A stretch of 64,000 nucleotides of DNA. Origin: Comamonas aquatica NBRC 14918. GTDB taxonomy: Bacteria; Pseudomonadota; Gammaproteobacteria; Burkholderiales; Burkholderiaceae_C. Positions 34,957-43,995 of the stretch are shown piece after piece. Position 1 is the stretch's first letter; every line of letters begins with the position of its first letter. The stretch is from contig NZ_BBJR01000045.1 in assembly GCF_000739875.1 (NCBI RefSeq), positions 1 to 64,000 of the forward strand. The letters are read 5' to 3'. The position numbers and the translations under genes were made by a program. The notes under the pieces are model-generated. The model was given only the letters and a program-made list of their open reading frames with translations. It did not search any database and was not told the DNA's origin.

Positions 34957-36675
34957 CTAGTCCTTGGGGCGGTAGCCGAAGGTGATGCCCTGCAGGTAGT
35001 GCACGCGCAGGTGTTCGTTGTACGGGTAGGCATAGCCCTGGCCCACGGCCACCACGTGCAGGGCGTTGACGATGGCCGGCGCCAGCGGCAGGCTGCGCTG
35101 CTGCTGGGCATCGTCGGCCTGGTTGCGTTGCAGGGTCTGGGCGGTCAGGGTCTGGTACAGCTCGGACGTGGTGACGCTGTTGTCCATGTGGCTCAGCGTG
35201 GTCCAGATGCCTGCGGCCAGCACGAAGGGCACCAGCAGGATCGCCCATCCCAGGCGCTGCAGCACGGCGGCCGGTATCTGGCGTGCCGCCAGGCGCAGGG
35301 CCAGCTTGCACAGCAGGTAGACCAGCTTGCCCAGGTGGCCGATGGCGCCCAGCAGCGAGCACAGCAGCGCGATCGGCGGCACCAGGGCGGCGCGCGTGGC
35401 GTCCAGCCCCTGGGCGGCGTTGCTGCCGCCGTCGGCAAAGGTGGCCAGGGGGGCGTTGTATTTGGCCGCTTCGGTGCGGGCCCGGGCCATGCGCATGGGG
35501 TCGTACAGTTGGCGGCGAAAGCCTTCGGCATCGGTGCCCAGGGGCACGCTGGTGCCGGCGGGCAGCTTCAGCTGGTCGCGCAGCTCGGCCTGAACGGCCG
35601 GGTGGGCTGTGAAGGCCGCCTGGGACAGCCCGGGCGCAATGCGCTGGCCGCGCACCTTCACCTCGGGCACTTGGCCATGGAAGCGGCTGCGCACCTTGCG
35701 ATCTACGGCGGCGCGAAAGCCGGCCTCGTCGCGCAAGTCCCAGTCACTGGGCACGGGCACGCGCTGGCGCACACTCTGGCGCACCCGGCCCTCGTAGGCG
35801 CCGGGCACGGTGGAGGGGGTCCAGCCGCGCTTGCCCAGGTCGCTCAGGTAATCGTTCCAGGCCTTGCGGTGTTGCCTGGCCACCTCGGCCTCCACATCCA
35901 CATTGGCGCTGCCCAGCTTGCTGTAGTCGCGCCATTGCTTGGCCACACCGTCCATGGCCTGCTGGTAGCTGCGGTAGTAGCCCTGGATGCCGCCGGCCTG
36001 GTGGCCCACGTGCTCGGCAATCAGCGTCAGCTTGGCATGCTCGATCTTGCGGTCCAGCTCCTGCACCGAGGCCGCCATGGCCGGGAACAGGGCCAAGAAG
36101 GCCTTGCCTTCGGGGCGGGCGTAGAGACCGGCGTCCTGCTCCATGCCGGTCAGTTGCACGCGGCCGTCGACGATGGCTTGCTGGATCAGCGTGATGTTCA
36201 GCGCCTGGCGGCGGAATTCGGTGGAACGCGAGGCCACGATCCCGTCCACCAACTGCTGCAGCCCCAGGTAAACCCCGCCCACGGTCAGGCCACACAGCAG
36301 CAGCACGACCCCCATCCGGGGCGTGGCCGCCCGGCCCAGGCGCACGCAGCGGGCACGCCAGGTCAGCAGCCCCTGGAGCACCACCAGGGCCACGGCAATG
36401 CCCGAGAGCAGGCGCCCGGAGATTTCGATGTGGTGCACATCGTCGGCGCTGGCGCCGCCGCCCACCACATCCAGCAGACGGGCGTTGAAGGCCAGCTCGA
36501 ACGCCAGGTAGAGGGCCGTGAGCAGGATCAGGCCCACCAGGGTGGACGTGGACAGGCCTGGGAGCGGGGGCTGGGGCGCCGTGTGTGCCGGCGTGGCGTC
36601 GCGGGCGCGCGGGGCGGTCGACGCCCCGGGCAGCAGGGCGTCGCGCAAGGTGGTAGGTTGGGACAAGGCGGTCAC
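34957..36675 (-). CDS. Unknown polytopic membrane protein, 572 residues
   Basis: I do not recognise a domain. The protein has a Pro-rich N-terminus, three hydrophobic segments near residues 42-62, 90-107 and 121-142, then a large mostly hydrophilic stretch (about 145-425) predicted to lie on one side of the membrane, and two to three further segments near 430-460 and 475-497. It ends with a soluble tail of about 70 residues. The hydrophilic part is rich in charged residues and has helical heptad-like spacing near 200-300. It lies between a lipoprotein gene (36 bases upstream) and the GDPD gene (2 bases downstream) in one operon. Confidence 0.8.
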   Translation of the reverse strand: MTALSQPTTLRDALLPGASTAPRARDATPAHTAPQPPLPGLSTSTLVGLILLTALYLAFELAFNARLLDVVGGGASADDVHHIEISGRLLSGIAVALVVLQGLLTWRARCVRLGRAATPRMGVVLLLCGLTVGGVYLGLQQLVDGIVASRSTEFRRQALNITLIQQAIVDGRVQLTGMEQDAGLYARPEGKAFLALFPAMAASVQELDRKIEHAKLTLIAEHVGHQAGGIQGYYRSYQQAMDGVAKQWRDYSKLGSANVDVEAEVARQHRKAWNDYLSDLGKRGWTPSTVPGAYEGRVRQSVRQRVPVPSDWDLRDEAGFRAAVDRKVRSRFHGQVPEVKVRGQRIAPGLSQAAFTAHPAVQAELRDQLKLPAGTSVPLGTDAEGFRRQLYDPMRMARARTEAAKYNAPLATFADGGSNAAQGLDATRAALVPPIALLCSLLGAIGHLGKLVYLLCKLALRLAARQIPAAVLQRLGWAILLVPFVLAAGIWTTLSHMDNSVTTSELYQTLTAQTLQRNQADDAQQQRSLPLAPAIVNALHVVAVGQGYAYPYNEHLRVHYLQGITFGYRPKD

Positions 36676-36711
36676 GATGGCAGGCGCAGGCCCCCGCAGG
36701 GGCCCGGCGGT

Positions 36712-37557
36712 TTACTTGGTCAGGTCGACGGTGATGGTGGGTTTGATCTCGGTGCCGAAGTCGAGGTTTTGCGGCGTCTGTGGGGCCGTGCGGGCGCTGG
36801 CCGGGGCCACCGTCGCGGGGCGGGCCCGTGGGCGCGGCGCGGGCTCGGCCGCAGGCGCTGGGGCGGGTGTGGCGCGCGGGGTGCTGCTGGTGGCACTGGC
36901 GGCAGGGCGCTGGCGCAGCTGGGCCGCCGATGGGGTGAACGGGGGGCCCGGCTGGTAGCGCTCCCCGGGGGGCTGGCCTGCAGGGTCCTGGCTACCCACG
37001 GGTCCGGGCAGGCTGGTGACGCCCGGGGGCAGCACCACGTCCGGGCGGCGGCCCAGCTTGCCGTCGCGGTAGACAAAGCGGCTGACGCGGCTGCCGACCG
37101 TGAAGTCGATGTACTGCTCCACGCGGCCGGTCTGCACCAGCGGCTCCACCCCGGTGCAGGGCATGTCCAGGTCCCAGACGGCCGCCTGGGATTTGCCGGC
37201 CACGCTCACCAGCCGGTACTGGCGGCCGCATTGCGGGGTGTCGATCAGCAGCAGGATGTTGGTGGCCGTGCCCACCTGGCTGACGTGGGCGATGCGGCCA
37301 CCGCGCAGGGCGCCCAGGTCCACGACACGGGCCAGGGTGCCGAACTTCAGGCTCCACTGGTCGCCCATGCGGCGCAGGGTGACGCTGGTCTGGCCATCGG
37401 GCAGCGGCCGGCTGTCCATGACGGTGCCGAACAGCTCGGGCAGGTCGGCGCTGAGGATGGTGTGGCCGCGGTGGTCGTACTTGACGGCGCAGCCCGACAG
37501 GGCCAGCAGGCTCGCCAGGGTCAGCAGCGACGCGGTGGTGCGAAAGCTAGGGTGCAT
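36712..37557 (-). CDS. Unknown lipoprotein, 281 residues
   Basis: A lipoprotein signal is clear (LLTLASLLALSGCAV, Cys at about residue 23). The first 180 residues look folded, with alternating hydrophobic strands and a CGRQYRLVSVAGKSQAAVWD segment; the last 100 residues are Pro/Ala-rich low complexity and may span the periplasm. No family was recognised. Start 37557 was chosen so that the signal peptide begins the protein. It is the first gene of the operon with the 572-residue membrane protein and the GDPD enzyme. Confidence 0.75.
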   Translation of the reverse strand: MHPSFRTTASLLTLASLLALSGCAVKYDHRGHTILSADLPELFGTVMDSRPLPDGQTSVTLRRMGDQWSLKFGTLARVVDLGALRGGRIAHVSQVGTATNILLLIDTPQCGRQYRLVSVAGKSQAAVWDLDMPCTGVEPLVQTGRVEQYIDFTVGSRVSRFVYRDGKLGRRPDVVLPPGVTSLPGPVGSQDPAGQPPGERYQPGPPFTPSAAQLRQRPAASATSSTPRATPAPAPAAEPAPRPRARPATVAPASARTAPQTPQNLDFGTEIKPTITVDLTK

Positions 37558-37741
37558 GGTGGTCGTTCTGCAAGCGACAGCCGCAGACGGCACCAGGGGC
37601 GCGCATCCGGGCCGGGCCGAATGGCCCGCATGCAGTCCTCCCGGCTACATAGGGTTTCGGCCTCTGAAAGCCGATAAATGTAACTGGTTTGTCACGAATG
37701 CTCCACCGCCCGTGGCCGGCGGTGCCGGCCGGGTGGGAGCG

Positions 37742-38740
37742 TCAGCCGGCCGCAGCGGCGCGCTGCAGGCGGTCGCGCACGCCTTCCCAGTCGGCGCTGT
37801 CGGGCGGGGTCTCGATCCAGATCAGCCGCACGCCCAGCTCGTCAAAGTCGCGCAGCGTGCCAAACAGCTCGCGCGCCGTGGCCAGGGCATCGCCGGGCAT
37901 GGCGCGCAGGTGGATGGCGCGGCTGGCGGACCGCAGCGTGCTGCGGTGGTAGACGGCGATGTGCCGGCCCTCGGGGCCCAGCAGGTCCAGCGCGGACTGC
38001 AGCTGTCCGGCGTCCATCAGGCGCACCTTGGCATTCGGTGCGTAATGGGCCAAAAGTGTGCCTGATGCTCGTGGGGTCTGCGCAGGCAGCTCTTCTTTCG
38101 AGAGTGGCCGGGTGCCGCACGCACGTTCAATGTCGTCGCGCGTGATGGCGCCGGGGCGCAGCAGCACGGGCACGCCGCGCGTGCAGTCGACGATGGTCGA
38201 TTCAATCCCGACCTCGCAGGCGCCACCGTCCAGCACCAGCAGTTCGTCGCCAAACTCGGCGGCCACGTGCTGGGCGGTGGTGGGGCTGACGCGGCCGAAC
38301 TTGTTGGCGCTGGGGGCGGAGACGCCCCAGACCGGCGGATCCAACTGCTGGCAGGCCTGCAGCACCGCATGCGCCACGGGGTGGCTGGGGCAGCGCAGGC
38401 CCACGCTGTCCTGGCCGCCGGTCGAGGCCTGGGCGGCCTGCGGCAGGCGCGGCAGGATCAGGGTCAGTGGGCCCGGCCAGAACGCGTCGATCAGTTGCTG
38501 GGCAAACACCGGCACGGCCTGGGCATAGCGGGTGATGGCGGCGGCGTCGGCCACGTGCACGATCAGCGGATGGTTGGCCGGGCGCCCCTTGGCGGCAAAG
38601 ATCTGCGCCACGGCCGCGTCGTTGTCGCTGTCGGCGGCCAGGCCGTAGACCGTTTCGGTGGGCAGGCCCAACAGCTGGCCTTGTTGCAGGGCCAGCGCAG
38701 CGGCTTGCACCGAGGCGTCCAGCGTTCCATCCAGAATCAC
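37742..38740 (-). CDS. L-threonylcarbamoyladenylate synthase (Sua5 type)
   Basis: Makes threonylcarbamoyl-AMP for t6A37 of tRNA, the step before TsaBDE. The 332-residue protein is the long Sua5 form. The YrdC/TsaC domain is residues 1-205: GLPTETVYGLAADSDNDAAV near residue 25, KGRPANHPLIVHV near 52, SAPSANKFGRVSPTTA near 142. The C-terminal Sua5 domain follows the linker SGTLLAHYAPNAKV near 228. It is 9 bases after the purK stop, and is likely co-transcribed with purEK. Confidence 0.94.
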   Translation of the reverse strand: MILDGTLDASVQAAALALQQGQLLGLPTETVYGLAADSDNDAAVAQIFAAKGRPANHPLIVHVADAAAITRYAQAVPVFAQQLIDAFWPGPLTLILPRLPQAAQASTGGQDSVGLRCPSHPVAHAVLQACQQLDPPVWGVSAPSANKFGRVSPTTAQHVAAEFGDELLVLDGGACEVGIESTIVDCTRGVPVLLRPGAITRDDIERACGTRPLSKEELPAQTPRASGTLLAHYAPNAKVRLMDAGQLQSALDLLGPEGRHIAVYHRSTLRSASRAIHLRAMPGDALATARELFGTLRDFDELGVRLIWIETPPDSADWEGVRDRLQRAAAAG

Positions 38741-38749
38741 GTCAGTTCC

Positions 38750-39922
38750 TTAAAACGCCGGGATGCCGAGGATGTCGGCGGCCTTCAGCGCAGTGGCGCG
38801 GGCCTGCTCGGGCGTGGCCGCGGTGATGTTCAGGTGGCCCATCTTGCGGGCGCGCTTGGCATCGACCTTGCCGTACAGGTGCAGGTGGGCGCCGGGCAGG
38901 GCCAGGATTTGCTCCCAGGCGGGCGTCTGGGGGCTGTCGCCGTGCTTGAACCACAAGTCGCCAAGCAGGTTCAGCATGACGGTGGCGCTGTGCTGGCGCG
39001 GCTGCACCAGGGGCAGGTTGGTCATGCAGCGCACCTGCAGCTCGAACTGCGACACGTCCAGCGCGTTCTGGCTGTAGTGACCGCTGTTGTGCGGGCGCGG
39101 GGCGATCTCGTTGACCACCAGCTGGCCGTTGTCCAGCACAAAGAATTCGACGCACAGCACGCCCACGTAGTCGAGGCCGATAGCTACGGATTTCGCAGCG
39201 GCTACCGCTTGCTCAGCCTGCGCTGCGGGCAGATTGCCTTCATACACCTCGGTCACGGCCAGGATGCCGTCGCGGTGCAGGTTGCGTTGCACCGGCAGGT
39301 GGACGATGGTGCCGTCCCGGCCACGCGCCACGATGACCGAGCATTCGTGCGCCAGCGGCAGCATTTTCTCGAGCACGCAGGCCACCTGGCCCAGTTCGTT
39401 CCAACCCGCCACCAGCTCGTCGCGGGTCTTGACGCGGATCTGGCCCTTGCCGTCGTAGCCCATGCGTGCGGTCTTCAGGATGCCGGGCAGCAGCGCGTCG
39501 TTGACGGCCGCCAGTTGCTCGGCCGTTTCGATCACGGCGTAGGGCGCGCAGGGCACGCCGCACTTCACGAAGTGGGCCTTCTCGGCCGCGCGGTCCTGGG
39601 CGATCGCCACGGCCGCGCCGGCGGGCGACACGGGCAGGCGCTCGGCCAGCTGGATCAAGGAACCCGCTGGCACGTTCTCGAATTCGGTGGTCACGGCGGC
39701 GCACTGCTGGGCCAGCTCGGCCAGGCCCTTGGGGTCTTCGTAGCCGGTGCGCACATGGTGGTGGCTGACCCGGCCGGCGGGGCTGGTGGCGTCGGGGTCC
39801 AGGACGGCGGTGAAGTAGCCCATGGCCTGGGCGGCGTGGGCAAACATGCGGCCCAGTTGGCCGCCGCCCAGCACGCCCAGCGTCGCGCCGGGCAGGATCA
39901 CTTGCGTGTCATTGGCGCTCAT
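38750..39922 (-). CDS. purK: 5-(carboxyamino)imidazole ribonucleotide synthase PurK
   Basis: PurK uses ATP and bicarbonate to carboxylate AIR in purine synthesis. The 390-residue protein is an ATP-grasp enzyme: GATLGVLGGGQLGRMFAHAA near residue 13, LKTARMGYDGKGQIRVKTRD near 150, SVIVARGRDGTIVHLPVQ near 193, and VNEIAPRPHNSGHYSQNA near 272 with the metal ligands. Length and motifs are typical. The ATG overlaps the purE stop (ATGA). Confidence 0.96.
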   Translation of the reverse strand: MSANDTQVILPGATLGVLGGGQLGRMFAHAAQAMGYFTAVLDPDATSPAGRVSHHHVRTGYEDPKGLAELAQQCAAVTTEFENVPAGSLIQLAERLPVSPAGAAVAIAQDRAAEKAHFVKCGVPCAPYAVIETAEQLAAVNDALLPGILKTARMGYDGKGQIRVKTRDELVAGWNELGQVACVLEKMLPLAHECSVIVARGRDGTIVHLPVQRNLHRDGILAVTEVYEGNLPAAQAEQAVAAAKSVAIGLDYVGVLCVEFFVLDNGQLVVNEIAPRPHNSGHYSQNALDVSQFELQVRCMTNLPLVQPRQHSATVMLNLLGDLWFKHGDSPQTPAWEQILALPGAHLHLYGKVDAKRARKMGHLNITAATPEQARATALKAADILGIPAF

Positions 39923-40413
39923 GCGTTCACCGGCAGGGTCATGGCGCGCGCGGCGTCGGTCTGCTCGGCGCGGAAGGCGTTGAGCTGGGCGCGCAGCGCG
40001 GGGTCTTCGTTGGCCAGCAGGGCCACGGCAAACAGGGCCGCGTTGGCGGCACCGGCATTGCCGATGGCAAACGTCGCCACGGGCACGCCCTTGGGCATCT
40101 GCACGATGGAGTGCAGCGAATCCACGCCCTGCAGGTGGCGGCTGGCCACGGGCACACCCAGCACGGGCACGGGGGTCTTGGCGGCAATCATGCCGGGCAG
40201 GTGGGCGGCGCCACCGGCCCCGGCGATGATGGCCTTCAGGCCACGCTCGGCCGCAGCTTCGGCGTAGCGGAACATGTCATCCGGCATGCGGTGGGCGGAA
40301 ACCACCTGCGCTTCGAAAGCGATACCGAACTGCTGGAGGATGGCTACTGCGTGCTGCATCGTGTCCCAGTCGCTGCTGGAACCCATGACGACGCCGATCT
40401 GGATGGGGTTCAT
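39919..40413 (-). CDS. purE: N5-carboxyaminoimidazole ribonucleotide mutase PurE (class I)
   Basis: PurE moves the carboxyl group from N5 to C4 of CAIR. The 164-residue protein has the class I signature GVVMGSSSDWDTMQHAVAIL near residue 7, VVSAHRMPDDMFRYAEAAAE near 38, IAGAGGAAHLPGMIAAKTPV near 66 and GNAGAANAALFAVALLA near 120. It is coupled to purK by an ATGA overlap. Confidence 0.96.
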   Translation of the reverse strand: MNPIQIGVVMGSSSDWDTMQHAVAILQQFGIAFEAQVVSAHRMPDDMFRYAEAAAERGLKAIIAGAGGAAHLPGMIAAKTPVPVLGVPVASRHLQGVDSLHSIVQMPKGVPVATFAIGNAGAANAALFAVALLANEDPALRAQLNAFRAEQTDAARAMTLPVNA

Positions 40414-40669
40414 GTTCTCTGTGGGGCGGCTGTGGCCCGGCCTAGTGGAACCCGCGATTTTACTTTTATGGGGGCGCCCGCGCGCGCGCAGGGTCGTGCG
40501 GGGGCGGAGCCGCCCGCCCAGGCTTGAAATTGCGCCGCCTTCCCCCACGTCTGAAGGCATCTGCGCCCAGGGATGGCGGGGCCGTGATTTGCTGGAGAAT
40601 CGACGGGTCCGCGCCATGGGTGCGCTAACACGGAGGGCGCTGGGCGCGCTCCGCCACAGGGTTGCCAAC

Positions 40670-41626
40670 ATGATTGACGTCACCATTGAGAATTTTGAAG
40701 CCGAGGTGGTCACCGCCTCCATGACCACCCCGGTGCTGGTGGACTTCTGGGCCACCTGGTGCGGCCCCTGCAAGACCCTGGTGCCGACGCTGGAGAAGCT
40801 GGAGACCGAGTACGCCGGCCGCTTCACGCTGGCCAAGGTGGATGTGGATGCCAACCAGCAGATCGCCGGCATGTTCGGCATCCGCAGCGTGCCCACCTGC
40901 GTGCTGATGGTCGGTGGCCGTCCCGTGGACGGTTTCATGGGCGCCCAGACCGAAGGCCAGGTGCGCGAATTCCTGGACAAGCACCTGCCCAGCGCCGGTG
41001 AACTGCAGGCCGAGGCCGAAGTGGACGAAGCCCAGCAGATGCTGGAGTCCGGCGACACCCAGGCCGCGCTGCAGAAGCTGGCCGAGGCCCTGGCGGCCGA
41101 TCCCGCCAACGACGATGCACGCTTTGACTATGTGCGCCTGCTGATCGCCACCGGGGGCTATGAGGAAGCGGCCGGCCTGCTGGTCGAGCCGCTCAAGCGC
41201 ATTCCCCAGGCGCTGCGCTTCGAGGCGCTGCACCAGTGGCTGCAGTGCATGCAGTTCGTGCAGCAGGACGACCGCGGCAACTGGCCGCTGGAGCAGTTCG
41301 ATGCGGCCATCGCCCAGAACAAGCGCGATTTCGACACCCGCTTTGCCAAGGCCCAGGTGCTGGCGGCCGAAGGCCAGTGGACCGCGTCCATGGACGAACT
41401 GCTGGAGATCATCCTGCGCGACAAGGAGTGGAACGGCCAGGCGGCGCGCAAGCTGCTGGTCGGCATCCTGGAGCTGCTGACCCCGCCCAAGCCCAAGAAG
41501 CAGGACACCGTGCCCGGCAAGAGCGCCGGCGGCATTGAGCTGCTGGGCAAGGGCGCGGGCGAGCAGGACGCGGCCACGGCCCTGGTCAACAGCTACCGCC
41601 GCAAGCTGAGCATGGCGCTGAACTGA
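40670..41626 (+). CDS. cnoX: Thioredoxin-TPR co-chaperone CnoX (YbbN family)
   Basis: CnoX-type proteins hold unfolding proteins during oxidative stress and hand them to GroEL. The 318-residue protein has an N-terminal thioredoxin domain (VLVDFWATWCGPCKTLVPTL near residue 22) with the CGPC pair intact, which is more redox-active than the E. coli form. Two tetratricopeptide-like parts follow (about 120-290). The ATG at 40670 starts MIDVTIENFEAEV. It is followed by a strong terminator. It is divergent from purE with a 256-base GC-rich gap that I could not interpret. Confidence 0.93.
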   Translation: MIDVTIENFEAEVVTASMTTPVLVDFWATWCGPCKTLVPTLEKLETEYAGRFTLAKVDVDANQQIAGMFGIRSVPTCVLMVGGRPVDGFMGAQTEGQVREFLDKHLPSAGELQAEAEVDEAQQMLESGDTQAALQKLAEALAADPANDDARFDYVRLLIATGGYEEAAGLLVEPLKRIPQALRFEALHQWLQCMQFVQQDDRGNWPLEQFDAAIAQNKRDFDTRFAKAQVLAAEGQWTASMDELLEIILRDKEWNGQAARKLLVGILELLTPPKPKKQDTVPGKSAGGIELLGKGAGEQDAATALVNSYRRKLSMALN

Positions 41627-41647
41627 GCGCCCTGGCGCCCGTTGGTC

Positions 41648-41672
41648 GAGGAGCCCTTGTGGCTCCTTTTTT
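41648..41672 (+). terminator. Rho-independent terminator of cnoX
   Basis: GGAGCC-CTTGT-GGCTCC followed by six T, 23 bases past the stop. Confidence 0.92.
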
Positions 41673-41715
41673 GTGCCCGTTATGCTGGGCGCCGCAACAA
41701 CAGCAGGAGGCGGGC

Positions 41716-42729
41716 ATGGCGGCGATGTGGCAACAACTTCACGGCGTGATGGGGCTTTGGCTGCTGCTGGCCGTGGGCCTGGCGCTGTTGTCCGGCGTGC
41801 TGCGCTCCGCACGCTTCAAGGGCTGGCTGGGCGAGCGCCTGGTGCGCCGCTGGCTGGCGCAGGGGCTGGACCCGCAGCACTACCACGCGCTGCACGACAT
41901 GACGCTGCGGCTGCCCGATGGCAGCACCACGCAGATCGACCATGTGGTGGTCTCGGTGCACGGCGTGTTTGTGCTGGAGACCAAGCACCTGCAGGGCTGG
42001 ATCTTTGGTGCGGAACGGCAGAAGGAGTGGACGCAGACCTTCTACCGCCATCGCGTGCGCTTCCAAAACCCACTGCGCCAGAACTGGCGCCACCTCAAGG
42101 CCCTGGAGACGCTGCTGGACGTGCCGCTGGCCCACCTGCATTCGGTGGTGGTGCTGACGGGCACGGCCCAGTTCAAGACCGCGATGCCGGCCCAGGTGGT
42201 GCAGGGCGCGGCGGTCGTGCCCTATGTGCGCAGCTTCAACGCCCAGCTGCTGGCGCCCGAGGCGGTGCAGCGCATCCTGCAACAGCTGGACGCGCAGCGC
42301 CTGGCACCGACCCGCGCCACGCACCGTGCCCATGTGGCCCACCTGCGCCAGCGCCACGCGCGGGCCGAGGGGGCGTCGCCCGCTTCCACTCGCGTTTTGG
42401 CGACCGTGCCTGCAACGGCAACGGCAACGGCAACGGCACCTGCGTCTGCGTCTGCGTCTGCGCCTGCAGCGGCCCCGCGGCCACCACGCCCGCTGGCGGA
42501 CGCGGTGGAGGCCGCCATCCCCGGGCGGACGGAGCCGGTGCTGCACCCGGAGCCTCCACCCACAACGCCGCAGGCCGCCGCCCCCTGCCCGCGCTGTGCG
42601 GCACCCCTGGTGGCCCGCAGCGTGTCGCGCGACGACGGGGCCTCGCTGCACTTCTGGCGCTGCCAGCGCTTTCCCGAGTGCCGCCACATGCAGCCGCGCA
42701 CGGTGGAGGTGTTGCCGCTGGAGGAATGA
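41716..42729 (+). CDS. NERD-domain protein with C-terminal zinc-ribbon
   Basis: The 337-residue protein has one N-terminal transmembrane segment (GLWLLLAVGLALLSGVL), then a NERD nuclease-related domain: FKGWLGERLVRRWL near residue 35 and DGSTTQIDHVVVSVHGVFVL near 72 followed by ETKHLQGWIFG, with the D...ExK pattern of PD-(D/E)xK-like enzymes. A C-terminal topoisomerase-type zinc ribbon follows: CPRCAAPLVARSV then FWRCQRFPECRH. The link between them is Ala/Thr/Ser repeats encoded by tandem hexanucleotides (42415-42470). ATG 41716 has AGGAGG upstream. Confidence 0.9.
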   Translation: MAAMWQQLHGVMGLWLLLAVGLALLSGVLRSARFKGWLGERLVRRWLAQGLDPQHYHALHDMTLRLPDGSTTQIDHVVVSVHGVFVLETKHLQGWIFGAERQKEWTQTFYRHRVRFQNPLRQNWRHLKALETLLDVPLAHLHSVVVLTGTAQFKTAMPAQVVQGAAVVPYVRSFNAQLLAPEAVQRILQQLDAQRLAPTRATHRAHVAHLRQRHARAEGASPASTRVLATVPATATATATAPASASASAPAAAPRPPRPLADAVEAAIPGRTEPVLHPEPPPTTPQAAAPCPRCAAPLVARSVSRDDGASLHFWRCQRFPECRHMQPRTVEVLPLEE

Positions 42730-42775
42730 GAGCGCCCAGCGCGCGCTGGATATGGGCTAGAGGCCAAAAAGGCCC

Positions 42776-43129
42776 TCAGTGGCGCAGGGCGGCGGCAGGC
42801 ACCGAGGCCTGCGCGCTGGGGCGCAGGCTGCGCACGGGGATGCTGCGGTCCTGCGGAATCTCGCCCGACAGCTGCAGCGCCAGATAGCGCGTGCAGCACA
42901 CGCGCAGGAAGGAGGCGAAGTTGTCGATGGCGCCGCGCTCGGCCAGCAGTTCGTCGTAGAGCTTGGTGCACAGCTGCGGCACGGTGTAGCCGTCGCGGCT
43001 GGCGATCTCCTCCAGCACCTGCCAGAACAGGTTTTCCAGGCGGATGCTGGTGGCCACACCGTGCAGGCGCAGCGAGCGCGCGCGGTGGGCGTAGAGCTGT
43101 GGGTCCGCGCTGATGAAGACTTGGCACAT
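42776..43129 (-). CDS. Ribbon-helix-helix domain protein
   Basis: The 117-residue protein carries an RHH_4-like DNA-binding fold: VATSIRLENLFWQVLEEIAS near residue 25, then SRDGYTVPQLCTKLYDELLA and NFASFLRVCCTRYLALQL near 70-87. It is probably a small transcription regulator, but the target is not known. It is convergent with the NERD gene with a 46-base gap. Confidence 0.78.
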   Translation of the reverse strand: MCQVFISADPQLYAHRARSLRLHGVATSIRLENLFWQVLEEIASRDGYTVPQLCTKLYDELLAERGAIDNFASFLRVCCTRYLALQLSGEIPQDRSIPVRSLRPSAQASVPAAALRH

Positions 43130-43277
43130 GGTGGGGCTCCCGGAGGACGGTCAGGCCGCCATGGTGGGCGCGTGGGCGGTCCGCGTCAATGCGGGTTTGC
43201 CGCCGCAAAAAGAGAAGCTGCTGGCGCAGGCCAGCAGCGCCTTGCACGCATTTTTCACGCAGAACGTTTGCCTGGGC

Positions 43278-43859
43278 TCAGTGGCTGATGCGGGTGCCCA
43301 GCAGCGCCAGGAACTGCGCCAGCCAGGCCGGGTGGGCGGGCCAGGCCGGGGCGCTGACCAGGTTGCCCTCGGTGTGGGCCTGGTCCACGGGGATGTCGGC
43401 GTAGGTGCCGCCGGCCAGTTCGACCTCGGCACGGCAGGCCGGGTAGGCCGAGCAGGTGCGCCCCCGCAGCACGCCGGCGCCGGCCAGCAGCTGGGCGCCA
43501 TGGCAGACCGCCGCCACGGGCTTGTGGGTGTCGAAGAAATGGCGCACGGCCGCACAGACGGCGGGGTCGTTGCGCAGGTACTCGGGGCCGCGACCGCCGG
43601 GGATGACCAGGGCGTCGTACTGGGCGACCTGCAGGTCGGCAAAGCTGGCGTTCAGCGTGAAGTTGTGGCCCGGCTTCTCGCTGTAGGTCTGCGCCCCTTC
43701 GAAGTCGTGGATGGCGGTCTTGATGTGGTCGCCGGCCTTCTTGCCGGGGCAGACCGCGTGCACGGTGTGGCCCACGGCCAGCAGCGTCTGGAAGGGGACC
43801 ATGGTTTCATAGTCCTCGCAGTAGTCGCCGCAGATCATCAGAATTTTCTTGGCTGCCAT
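43278..43859 (-). CDS. DJ-1/PfpI family protein
   Basis: The 193-residue protein has the DJ-1/PfpI fold: KKILMICGDYCEDYETMVPF at the N-terminus with the conserved Glu, YDALVIPGGRGPEYLRND near residue 80 and the nucleophile elbow AAVCHGAQLLAGAGVL near 112, where Cys is the catalytic residue and His follows it. Members are deglycase, protease or chaperone-like; the exact activity is uncertain. ATG 43859 follows AGGAGA 5 bases upstream, better than the upstream ATG. Confidence 0.88.
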   Translation of the reverse strand: MAAKKILMICGDYCEDYETMVPFQTLLAVGHTVHAVCPGKKAGDHIKTAIHDFEGAQTYSEKPGHNFTLNASFADLQVAQYDALVIPGGRGPEYLRNDPAVCAAVRHFFDTHKPVAAVCHGAQLLAGAGVLRGRTCSAYPACRAEVELAGGTYADIPVDQAHTEGNLVSAPAWPAHPAWLAQFLALLGTRISH

Positions 43860-43995
43860 GGTGTCTCCTGGAATGGTTGTGGTGGCCATTCATTGTGGAA
43901 GTCACGGGCAGGTCGGGGGTATTAATGGGTTACTACAGCGGACCGCGGCGCACCCATCCCCCTGGGGTGCGCCACCGCTGCCGGGCCGTGCCGGT

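Noticed and set aside
34999-37677. Open frame of about 890 codons antisense to the three-gene operon
   Set aside because: Gly/Gln/His-rich shadow; the minus-strand genes have signal peptides, a GDPD fold and lipobox.
40414-40669. Possible 6S RNA in the purE-cnoX gap
   Set aside because: 6S RNA is near pur genes in some proteobacteria, but I could not find the conserved central-bubble sequences or a promoter on either strand.
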